A program made the translations under genes and the position numbers. From the NCBI RefSeq assembly GCF_050947875.1, contig NC_134572.1, positions 129,254,105 through 129,318,104 of the forward strand: a DNA stretch of 64,000 nucleotides. Reading direction: 5' to 3'. The notes under the pieces were generated by a model. The model was not told where the DNA came from. It saw nothing but the letters and a program-made list of their open reading frames with translations, and searched no databases. This document shows positions 13,279-25,200 of this stretch, piece by piece (positions within the stretch are counted from its first letter, which is position 1; the number at the start of each line of letters is the position of its first letter). The DNA comes from Dermacentor variabilis. Its lineage: Eukaryota; Arthropoda; Arachnida; Ixodida; Ixodidae.

Positions 13279-16200
13279 TTGCTGCTGCTGCTGTTGATGC
13301 TGCTGATGCTGCTGTTGCTGTTGTTGCTGTTGTTGCTGTATCTGCTGCTGTTGTTGCTGTATCTGCTGTTGCTGTTGTTGCCGTAGCTGCTGTATGTACT
13401 GCATTCGTGGCTGCTGCAGCTGCTGCTGCTGCTGCATTGCAGTGTTTCGTGTAAAGCTTGCCGACGAGGTAGGCAGGCCCATCATACCTTGGCTTACACG
13501 TACCATTTGTGTACGAACCTGCATCGATGAACTGCCATCGCTACTGTCTGAAGCAAAGGTGTCCGTCAGTGTCATCGCTTGTCCCTGAGTACTGAATGTT
13601 GATGAGACGGGGCTCCCAACAGGTGATGCCACCACGCCCTGGTAAACGGATGTGGCCACATACTGTGGGCTTTCGGACGCCCGTGGTGTTGTGTCCGGAG
13701 CACTGGACATTGGCTGAGCTCCAGTCATTCCACCAAAACTGTCGACACTTCCACGAGATGAATTAGAGTTGCTGGCTGGGCTGCCGACAGAACCAGCTCG
13801 GAGGTACTGCAGGATGCTCTCCTGCTTGGACAATGGTGGCGTCTGTCCACTGTTGTCCTGTGAGACACAGCCTCTCCCCGGCGACGGTTCACCGATGGAA
13901 GGACGCCCTTCATCTGTTCGGGGGCTCGGGGACTCAGAGGGAGTCTTGGAGACTCGTGACAGCAAGTCAGACAGGCTTTCAACGGAGCGTTCACCATCAC
14001 CTCTCCCATCCTCTGGTCCAGGTGCTGGCACTGCTGGGGAGCGCTGAGGCAGGCTGGAGGAGCTTGATGGTGTCCCAGGTGAGAAATGGCGCTCCATGGG
14101 TGACGATCGTGGGTCTGGAGACTGAAGGGCTGGCTGTGAGCTGGGACGCGAGAGTGACGGTGGAGTGCGTGATGGGTCTGGACTCCCACTGCTTTCAGGC
14201 TGCATGCTACCATGGCTTGGTGAAATGGCCGGTGAAGGTGGCGGCTTTCGGAGGTGATCTGGGTATGGAGGTGGAGGCCTCATCATGGGATGAACGCCTC
14301 CAGTACGCTGCAGGTAAGGATGGCCTGGCGGATGCTGGCTAACTGGATCCCCACCTACGCAAGACCATACCATTTGTGATCCACCTTAACAGAACTGGTG
14401 CACATGCCACGAAACACATGGCGCATGAAAGAGCGCCATGTGTCTTCTGCTCAATTAAATGCTTGTTAAAAACAATGAGCTAAAACCTTGTCAGCAAAAG
14501 CTAAGCACAGCTGAACTTCAAGCAATCCCCTTATTTGCCACTGTCAATAATACACAAGGCTAATTACATGACGCCCAAGTGCATGCTTATTCTCGCAGCA
14601 AAGAAAAAGATGCAAAGAGAAATGGTGAAGAAAAAATTGCATCCCCATGCGTACTGCATAAGCAAGGGTGAGTTGAGCTATTTTGCATGAATTCACAGCC
14701 CTGCATAGTAAATAACAGAGCCTTGGCACATCACTGAGAAAATTGTCAAAATGCAGAAACTGACCCCACCATTCCAAGCATGGCTCCGTACCTTGGCGGC
14801 TGAGGTAGCGAGGTATCGGCGGGTTTCCTGGAAAGCGTGGATGCAGCACAACATGCTGGCCCTCGTGCTGTTGGAAAGGAGGCCTGGCTCCCATGTGGGG
14901 GACCATGCGCACACCATGACTGACTGGAGGGCCTGTGGAGCCATCCTCTCGCTTTATCAGCATCTGCTGCTGCTGCTGCATTTGTTGTTGATGCTGCTGC
15001 ATTTGTTGTTCCTGCTGTTGCTGCTGCTGCTGTTGCATCTGTTGCTGCATCTGTTGTTGTTGCTGCTGCTGTATCTGTTGTTGCTGTTGCATTTGTTGCT
15101 GCTGCTGCTGCTGATGCTGCTGTTGATGCTGCTGCTGCTGCTGTTGTTGCTGCTGCAGCTGCTGCTGTTGTTGTTGCAGCTGCTGCTGCTGTTGTTGCAG
15201 CTGCTGCTGCTGTTGCAGGTGCCGCTGCTGCTGCATGTGTTGTTGCTGGTGGTGCTGCTGCGACTGCTGGTGCTGTTGGAAGTCTTCAAGATCTGCACAG
15301 TAAAACAACACACAAGCTGTAGACTATGTTGCAGAGCCATTGTGGTGCTGCCATCATGGTCTGTCAATACATACAGGAAAATAGACTGACTGTAATACTG
15401 TAATGCATGCTATTATGGCTGCTTCCTTATTAAAGATTACTGCACAGACATGTTCATAAATTACTGAGCATGTTAGCTTCATTTTAATGCACATAAAATT
15501 GAGGCGATGCTATCGTTACAGGCCAAGATGGCAGCACAACCCATGCAACTCTAGGATACTATATAGACCTGTACAATAGCAGCACATGCCTTTTCAATAC
15601 ATTGGAAAAAAAAAAGGAAACAATGAGCCGCCACACTTGCCTCTCTCCCACCTTTCTCCCTCTCTCCGTAACATGAGCTGACAATGCCGACGGCCACCCT
15701 CGCAGGCAATTGTCAAATTTGTTGGCACAGTCGACTGATACTTTGAAGGGGTGGAAGGGAGACGTGAGAGAGGCGGGCACGGCTGGCAATGCAGCAAAGG
15801 CGCGTAGCATGCAAGCGGGTGCAGAAGTATGCATTTTTCTGTTCTTTTCCAGGACATTGCGTTCCTGTCGTTGCTGTTGATATTCACGCTGCCCAAGTCG
15901 GTGCACTGCCGCCACACAATGTTGCAAAGGGTCGTTCGTTACTGCGCCGTTATCAGGAGATCACGGTTCAGCGACACTTCATTTACGCATTGCTGATTGC
16001 CGATAACGATTCATGGTGACAGTCTACCTTTCGACGAATGCATTTCTTTCACCCGAAGCAACATAGATAACGTAATTTTACGGATCCTGTGTGGCTAAGG
16101 CGCAGTCATAAGGCCGAGACCACAACGTCCGAGACTTTTGTAGAATGGCGGCATGCCGCACTAATTTCTAAAGTTTATGCTTCCTGCCAACTAGAATGCG

Positions 16201-19200
16201 TCAATCTCTTATGCAGAATACGGCCATGACCTGCTGGTAGTAAAATGTATCACAAACCCTCTAATAAAAAATGGCGGCAGCGCTTGCAGTTTCAAAATTA
16301 CAGGTGATCATAACCGGGCGCCGTTTTGAAACAGCTATACGATGCCGCATTTCATTCCTTAGATGGTCATTTCTAACAGAAATGTGCAGCTAGGCACGGG
16401 AATGCACCGGGAACAGAAGTGAGACTGAAAGTGTGGTTTTCAGACCAAAATGCTGCCGAATTGTAGCTGCTCACACCAGCTTCAGTGCGGTCCCCTTTAT
16501 GTAATGTCCCCGAAGGGACCCTTAAGGGAATAATAAATGATGATGATGGTTAATTTTTGAGCGTCTTTAAGGGCAGGTCCACATATAACAAACTATTGAT
16601 ATAACAACCACTTTTCGCGGAACTATTGAGTTTGTTATAAATGGGTTCAAGTTTAATGTGGTTCGACTACATGAGCAAAAACAAAATTTGCACTTGAAAA
16701 GACAAAGAAATCTGGTTCCACATGATGCCGTACCTTCGTGAAGTGGCGAATGTTGTGTCAGTAGTCCTTGCACAATGCTTGACATCATCTGTTGTTGATG
16801 CTGCTGCTGCTGCTGTTGCTGCTGCTGAGGCCCTTTTTCAATGCCTTCTCGCAGTTGGAAGCCATCTCCTAAGATGCCAGGCTCATCCTAAGAAAACCAG
16901 CGGTAAGAGAAAAGTTAAAAAATTGGTTGAGATAACAATCAAGCATATGCAATAAGAAAAGCCAAGCACCACTCTGATATCACAAACGGCAACTAGGCAC
17001 ACTGTAAATGATGAAACTAGAATTACTGGGGCAATGCTGCACGAAAGACTAAACTGGTAACAAGATTTACAAGCTTAAGGTAATCAGACATCTGAACTCA
17101 CTCGCCTGTAAACGAAGACTTGCCTTAATAAAAAGGTCCTGAACCATATTTATTGAAGAAATGCATTTGACGTTAAAACAGACTATTTAAGAAATACTTC
17201 GCCACAAAAAGTACTTCAATGCATTTAGCAGAAGCGGAGTTATTGGCAATCAAGAAATTGCCTGGGATCCCCTTCACAGTGGTCCCGGTCCTCCTTCAAA
17301 GTTTTACACTGAAAAGGCTACAGCGGAACAGGGTGATTCCCACAGCGCTCCACTTATTGAACGTCATCATAAAGCGCAGTTCATAATTTAAATTTTCGAT
17401 GTTCACATAGACGCCACTAATTCCGATTTTGATGCCTATGATGTGCCAAACTCGGAGACTCTTCCTCAGCTTACGGTTGAGTTCACAGTGTCTCATCCCT
17501 TTTCTGTGCTACGAAGTACCTACTACCGTATTTACACGATTGTAAGTCGACTCGAATGTAAGTCGACCCCCCCATATCGCTTGACCGGAAAAAAAAAAAA
17601 AAAAAAGAACCCGAGGGCGCATTCGATAACGAAAATTTATTAGTAGCTGACATGGTCATTGGACCACTCGTCTTCACTAGTGCTGCCATCGTCATCGTTG
17701 CTGCGGTTCCACAGCGCGTCGCGGTCCAGCGAAATTTCAAATTTGGCAAACGACCGCACCAGGACATCTTGCACAACAGCAGCCCACGCCAAATGCACCC
17801 AACCACACGCAGCCGTCAGGGAGGCTCTTTTGACAGGTCAGGTTGGCGTAATTTCGCAGTCTTCTGCCGCCAGCCACTCGTTGTACTCACGGCGGAGCAG
17901 AACCTTAAAATTAAGGCGGAGGTCCGGGCTTATTTCATGACCGCGTCGCACTTCACTGGCAGGGACCGATCATGCATTTCAGCGACGTACGCCGCAAGCT
18001 TAGCCTACAGCTCCGGAAAGTGTCCAAACTTCGGCACGTGGGAAATTTCTCACTTGCCGTCACACAGGTGAAAATTTTGCTCCGCTGCAGTCGCCACTCT
18101 CGCACCACCCGTTTAGAAACATCGAAATTGCGGCCCGCTGCGCAGTGATTTGTTTCTTCGGCGTAAAGGATGGCAGCCCTCTTGAACGCTGCTGTGAACG
18201 AGTGCCGAAAGATTAGTGGGCCTGCAGCACTCATGACGACTGCGGAAGCGTAGAAGTAGCACGTAGCCGAAGAGGAGCGCGTCAAGAAGTTAGTCAAACC
18301 AATACCAATGCCTTTAAACAGAGAAAGAGAAACCCGCGAGCGGTGTCTGCTCTTACATGAACTACCGATACTCCCCGCAAGCGCCGCCGTTCTGAGGGTG
18401 CCGCCGCAAATGGGAACAGCGGCGCTTTTAACAACTATCGACACCCCCCCATGAGTGTTGCATGCACTGTAAGACTCTCAAAAATGTTGAAAAACCCTTC
18501 CGAAAAGCGAACAAACACGCGGGATAGCGAAAAGATACGGGTAGGGCCATAGAGCAAACATAAAATTGTAACTACGTTGTAGCTCTCGTTGGTATGGCTT
18601 TTTTTGGCGGGGCCATGTTTTGGTTTCGATTGTAAGTCGACCCCCCAACTTCAGACTTTCAAATTTTAAAGAAGGGGTCGACTTACAATCGTGTAAATAC
18701 GGTAGATAGCCGTTCACAGATATTCTCAGACCGAGTGCTTTGAGTAGCACAATTCCTTTCACAATTATCTCTATGTCAATCACACAATTTCCGAGGGTCG
18801 AACAAACTTCATCTTCATGTTCCCTCGTGCGAGTATGTTGGCAGCCAGTACATTGGCTAAGCGATGGATGTAACACTCTGTACTCGCGTTGAAAGGATTC
18901 CTGACATAACGAGCTTCGACCATGACGGCAACACACGTTGAAGGTGTGCAACTCAAGAAGCGGACAATCTGTTTGTCAAAGTGTTGTCACTCGAGCCTTA
19001 AGTCCCATAACCCAGAGATAGCAATTGGAGCATGCTGTTGCCCGCAGCAAGCTGCAGTGAGCGCACTCGTCACGGCACCACTCGGCGGCCACAGTAGCTG
19101 CACTACACTGCAGCCGTAGCTACGTGCAACTGTAGTGGCCAACTATGTGCATGACAGGGTGAGAGTGAGCACTTGTGCTCATGCGCTCCAGTCTGGCCAT

Positions 19201-22200
19201 GCCATTTGGTACGGACCAGCTTTGTCCGGCACCAGATTGACCGACGGATAATAGCTGCACACAAGTTGCACATTTTGCACAGTAGCTCAATACAAAGCGT
19301 AGTCTGCCAAAGTATCTAGCCAGGAGCAGCCAGGGGTGAGCGCACGCTAGCGGGCATATGTCCTGTCTGACCTTAAGTTTTGTGGGGTTTGAGGATAGTT
19401 GAGTGTTCAAAACTAATAGAAATTAGCGAGATCCAATGTCTACAACACCGATTAGCAGTGTGGCCAAAGTTTCATTCCTACGCAGGCAGGCACAGCTGAG
19501 CGCTAGCAGACAATAATCAGTGATAGTATGACAGTCGTACTTCCAGAAGTACGCAATTCCTATCGAACTTCGAAATGCAGATTTTCGTTTACTTCTGCCC
19601 GTATATTAAACTGTGTCAATAAATATACACAATAACACTAGGAAGAAGTGCACTGATTCAAGCACTCCTTGATTGATGTCAGCTATCGGCCAATAGCAGC
19701 CACGTAAGGGAATCTGCTATATGATGAAATGTAGCATCCAGAAATGAGTGAGGACAAGGCTTCTGTTGAAAAGAGAGTCTATGAAAAGAAAGGTGACTTC
19801 GCACTCCGCTTGCGAGCTCTACACGATGCACAAAACTGCAAATTTTGGCTGAGATGTTTACAACGGTGTTTGCTATCTGAAGATTATCTTTTTTTCATCA
19901 AGCCCAAGTTTAATTCAGAACCCCTTTACGGCAACCCCTTTAAGTATGGCTATATTATGTCTTACGTTCTGGTTAATCTGGCCATCCAATAAACAACTCC
20001 CTTAACATATGGGGTGCACTCATGGTTACATTTAACTTTAAATTATGGGGTTTAACATCCCAAACTGTAGAGTAGGTTATGGGAAATGCATTAGAGAAGG
20101 GCTCAGCACCGATTTTGATGACACAGGGCTTTTTAACATGCACCCAAAGCATGGTACAAGAGGTGTCTGGCACAATTGACACCCCTTTAATTTGACGTAT
20201 GCAAGGCAGCACATGTCGAGTCAAGAAGCGGCGGCAGAATGAACAGATGCAAATCTTATTACACGAAGCAGTATGTCATCATCAACAGACTACAGTTAAA
20301 CCTCACTATAATGAATTTCCATACAGTCAACTCCCATTAACTCTTTCCCTACTGTAGATGAGCTGAGCCCGTCCACACAGTTTATTCTGCTCCCACCGAA
20401 GACGAGCTGAAACAAGCACTTGTACACTGCCACAGTCAGGCTACCCTGATAAATTTTGTTTAGTTCTTTTTGGCTTCAACAGATGGCACAGTAAAATATC
20501 AAAAATGCACTCAAAGCTTGCAATTTGGTCAAGAAACGTTTCGATGTGGGAACGGGGATTTAAATACAGCGTCTTCGTCTGTGCGTGTGCGTGCTGTCAA
20601 AGGCTCCAGTCTAAAAAAGAGAAGAAAAAAATGTTTGTTCGTGGAAGTTTTTTCGGACTTGGACAGCGAAGAAGTTCGGTTTTCCTCCGAGAGTGGCAGC
20701 GATGATACTGGGCAGCATATCTTCTCTGAGTTGTCGGATAGATGACGAGAGCATCTCAATGTGTAAGCAGTGGATGCTGAGAGATGTAAAGAACCCCCAC
20801 CGGTACTTCCAAGGTTTGTTTGCACGGCTGTGCCTGGCATAAAAGTACCTGTGAGAGAGGAAGGGAACTGTGCGCGGTATTTTGAATTGTTTCTAACAAA
20901 TGAACAGATTTCATTCTCCGCGGGACCAACCGCTATACGTACCTGGTGCGAGTAGCGTTTTGCACTATTCTGTGCCTTGAAATATACCCCACCAAGTGTC
21001 TAACTTAGGGATCTGACGTCCCTTGCCACAAGTATGAGCCCCACTTGTTGCAGTATTGTTTCTGAATTTCCAAAGAGAGATTTTTTTGCAACGAGGACTA
21101 CAGAAAGTCAGACACTCTCTGCTGTGCAGTGCAGTGAAGCCAATCCCTCCCTCCATACTTTCAGAAAAATAATTCGCATGTACCTTACAAACAAAGTGCC
21201 TTTTAAGGATACTTTTGGTTGTTTCAAAATACAAAGAATCATATAGGCAAATAAAAAAAAATCGGTATTTTTGTATTATTTTTTACCAGAACACTCGGTA
21301 GGGAAAGGGTTAATTCAATCCTGACAGGACCAACAAAACTGGTCAAATTATTCGGTGGGTCGAATTAAACAAATGGCGGGAAAAATTCAAAACACGCCCT
21401 TGATTTGTTTGGCAGTATTTGCCTTAAGATTAGCTTTGCCGCAATACAGTCGTGTTACGCGGCGAAGCATACAAAGTGGAGAAATATTACTGGTGCAAGA
21501 CACAGCACATGTTCTTTAATTTTACACATGCACGTAAGCCATCTCCGGTCACAGTACGAGCACCAAGACACATAATAAGTTTAGTGGCAGGCCTTCAGAG
21601 TTTTAGATAAAGCCCTGCTCTTTTGTTGGCTTTCAACGTCTGCTCGGCTTTCCGAGCTTTCTTTTTTTTTTTTCAACTTACCGTTTTCTTTTACGCTAGC
21701 TTTCCCAAAACACAGATAGTATTTCTCCACTTTTCGGTGCACGGCTCAAGCGTATAATTAAGGAATGCATACTAGACCATGTTAATGGTCTCAGGTACAA
21801 GGCACCCATGGCAGGTGAAAAGAGGGCACAAATCGCCACAGCAATGTCAGAAATGGCTCTGAATGGCTGCCAGTATGCTTGTTCTGCACCTAGGTGTGTA
21901 CTGCGTGTACATGCCTGTATGACTAAAGAATGCGCACTGTCCCATGACAGTGGCCCCTTTCCATTCTTGAGATGCTTCATCACAATAACTTGCGGATGCT
22001 TCACCGCATAACACGGCTGTACTGCGGCGAAGCTGACCAGTCATATTCGAATTATTTGACGAAGGCCAACTTTGAGATTGAGATAATGGCGATTTGGGCC
22101 CATAGAAATGCATGGGCACTGGCTGGGACCATTGGTCGGGATCTATTAACCAAAAAATTGAATTATCCGAGGTTGAAGTAACGGAAGTCTACTGTACAAC

Positions 22201-25200
22201 TAAATTCTCAATATAATAGAGTATCTAGCTTTTTATAACTTCTTGTCCATATACACTAACACCATGTATCTAGAACCTAAATATAATAGAGCGTGCTTAC
22301 ACACAATTTCAATATAACTAAATTTCAGTGCTGCCATGAAGGAATAACAAGACAACGAATGGAAACTTCCGGGAATGCTGATGATCAAATGGTTGAATTA
22401 TTGAGTGGCTGCTTGTGAACACACTTCTAAAATTGCTTGCCCTGTGACCAAGAGAGGCCACCAAAGCGGAGCAGCGCCATGTTCGGTATATAGTCCAAGT
22501 GCAAAAAGATCCTATCGTGCCACGGCTGCTGTATGCTTTCGATGCGAGTGAAAGAGTGCAAGGGTGAGCGGAGAAGGGTGGTGGTGTGATTACCTCTGAA
22601 ACCGCCCTTGCACCCTGTTTTAATGTAATCTATGGGGTGAGCAAAGAGTGGGCATGCCAAGATGGCATGCCTTCATGTGCGCTGTCTTCCCGCACCTTTA
22701 GTACTGGAGGCTACATAATCTCACGTTTCGGAGATGCATTGAAGCGAGAGGCAGATGAAACATTTGATCCCCGCTGCTGTCTCTTTTCATGATAGCGTGG
22801 TCTCGCTACGGGCAACACTATAACAGTAAAACCTCGTTAAACCGTACCCGCTTAAACAGTAGTTTCGGTTTAAAAGTAGTAAAGCCAATTCCCTGACTCA
22901 GCGGCCATTGAACATAATGTATTCCGTATCCGCATAAACCGTACCAGCTTATTGTGTACGCATCGGTTAAAGCGTAGCGTTTCCACTTTTCGTCGCGCAA
23001 ACACGGCGGTGCGTAGTCTCCATCGGGCGGCCCGGCAGAACAACAAGCCTCAAGAGATCGGCACAACGGCCTCCAAGCGCCCTGTGCATTTGCACGTGAA
23101 GCCACATCAACATCAACATCATTTCGACGCCGTGCCAGAGAGCGTTGTCACGGCGTTGTGACGTCGTGCAAGCGAGGACTCACGTCATGCCGAAGCTCGG
23201 TTAAAAAAGGCACCGGGTGCTCAGCATAGAAGAAAAGTTAGACATTGTCCGTGCCATCGAACGTGACACGAAGAAGTCGGCACTGGCCCGCAACATGGAT
23301 CTGCTGTTGACTACAGTGTGTGGCATTTGGAATGCGAAGAAGTTGCTCGGCAGCGCTGTTGCGATTGCGAAGAGGTGTCGGCTACGAGGTTCGACTTTTC
23401 GCCATCGTTGCCTGTGTTGTTGCCGAAGTGTCGACTAGCGACAGTGATGAGGACGACGCGAAAAGCGACAGCACGGGCGATTCAGGCCCGACAGTGGCAG
23501 AAGCTGCACGTTACGTCAGCCTCATGAATGCAGTCGTCGCGACGAGAACAGGGGTGCGATAACGTAAATATTCCAAATGAAAAGTATTCCGAACTCTGCC
23601 ACCCGGCAATGAAAAAGGCGCCCCAGGACTTCTGCAGCACTACTGCGTGCGTGCACGGAGAGTACGTAACGCCAACGAGGAATCTGCCGTGCGAGTGTTT
23701 GCTGAGAGGAGGTGGTTGGCTGAGAAGCTGGAACGCAGATTCAGTAAGTTTGACGCCGCTGTCATCGTGCTAGGCCACCGTGGCATCAAACGAAAATAAC
23801 ACTTTTGTCGCACGAAGTGAATAAATACTGCATGTTTTTGTTTCCCTTTCATTGCACTCTGTCTGAGTTCTGTTTTCGATAGGTAAGTGGGCAATCTCAT
23901 GCTATTTCGGTTACACAGTACAGTCGCCGACCGTTTATTAGGACCTCACGGGGAGTGCGAAAATGTCCGAATAAACAGGTGTCCGAAAAAGCAGATCAAA
24001 AAAAAAAAAATTAAATCCTTTATTTCCACGCACTTATTCGGGCTCGGCAGTATGCTTGGAAGAAATCGTGAATGCGCCGTTGCACGCTGTTCCGTTTACG
24101 CGCAATCAGATAAGCCTGAATCTCTGAGAGGGTCGTACGGTCACTATTAGCGGCTGAAAGCACAGTCACTGCTTGTACACGCTCCGCAAGCGACGGCAGC
24201 GTAGCACATGGTGCGTCATCTTCCGACTCGGAGTCATCGTCCGGCGGTGTAGCAGAAACCTGACGAATGATCTTGCCGTCGTCGAGTTCTGCGCACGTCA
24301 ATACAGCAGTGTCAGCACCTATGAAACTGTCAAATGAGACGGTGTCCGGAATCGCAATGCAACCACTGCTCAGGTCTCGGCAGAACATTGTCGGCGTCAG
24401 TAGGGAGCACATCGGAAGGCGACAAGCCTTAGGCCTCCAGGCGCCCGCTTGCCGGCATTCCCCAGCGCAGTCTGCGCAGGCACTGTCGGCGCCATTATAT
24501 CCTTGACGCGATGTTTACGTATGCCACGTTGGATCACCGAAACCTCGACACAGCACACAAAGCAAACACCACCGTGCCGACACCAGTCGCACAAACGAAA
24601 AACGCGGCCTGCTCGCAGCGTCTTGCGCGAAGAAACAAATCAGCTGCTGGATTGTCTTGACATGGCTTGCTAAGCTGAAACCGAAACTGCTGCAGAGCCA
24701 CTCTATCTAACCAGGCAGAAACGATGATGATAAGCGGGGATTTTCAGTAGCGCCACTTCGTGGGGCAGCAAGGAAGCTCCGTTCAAAACAAAAATGGCGT
24801 TCAGCAAGTCGAACCACGCGTCGAACCATGCACCAGTCAGAGTCGGTGCATGGTGCTCTCGACCGAGTTGGCTCAAGGAGTGTCCGAAAAATCAGACGAG
24901 AGGGTGCAAGGTGTCCGAACTTTCGGCAGTTGTTATACATTATGGTCTATGGGGAGATTGGCGGTGCCACGAAGCTGACCGAATAATCGGGCATGTCCGA
25001 ATTTTTGGAGTCTGGAAAATCGGTCGGCGACTGTACTACCGTTTAGTACGTACTTTTTCCGAGCTCCGGCCAACTACGGTGTAACGAGGTTTCACTGTAG
25101 CTGCACGACGGCATGGAACGGCGCTTTTCGTCACCAACTCTCAAATTTGACAAAATGTTTTTGTTTCTCATTCAAATTTGCTTTTTTCTCATTGTCCAAT

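Larger units (their letters stand above)
20324..22194. mobile_element. Tigger-like element nested in 20293-25323, carrying a piggyBac insertion
   Basis: TA-flanked (20322-20323, 22195-22196). The left end CAGTCAACTCCCATTAATTCAATC (reading across the piggyBac insert) is inverted at the right as gaggttgaagtaacggaagtctactg, with diverged subterminal gaattatccg. No transposase recognised inside; probably non-autonomous. Confidence 0.6.
22824..25097 (+). mobile_element. Tigger-like element interrupted by a second Tigger
   Basis: The left end CAGTAAAACCTCGTTAAACCG mirrors the right end ggtgtaacgaggtttcactg, with TA after the right end (25098-25099); the left boundary is uncertain by 1-2 bases. Contains transposase end pieces (23187-23562) without a DDE core. 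Related to 52481-54920 (aaacctcgttaatac ends). The interior holds the insertion 23921-25033. Confidence 0.7.

Noticed and set aside
13092..13454. Plus-strand ORFs of poly-Ala, Leu or Val opposite the Gln tract
   Set aside because: They are the other frames of CAG/CAA repeats in the minus-strand KMT2C/D exon 12; the same happens at 14751-15389, 55300-55775 and 30986-31267.
19744..19992. Plus-strand 82-residue ORF as a gene
   Set aside because: It lies inside the 1.2-kb repeat, and the homologous position in the other copy (10260-10470) is not open in the same frame.
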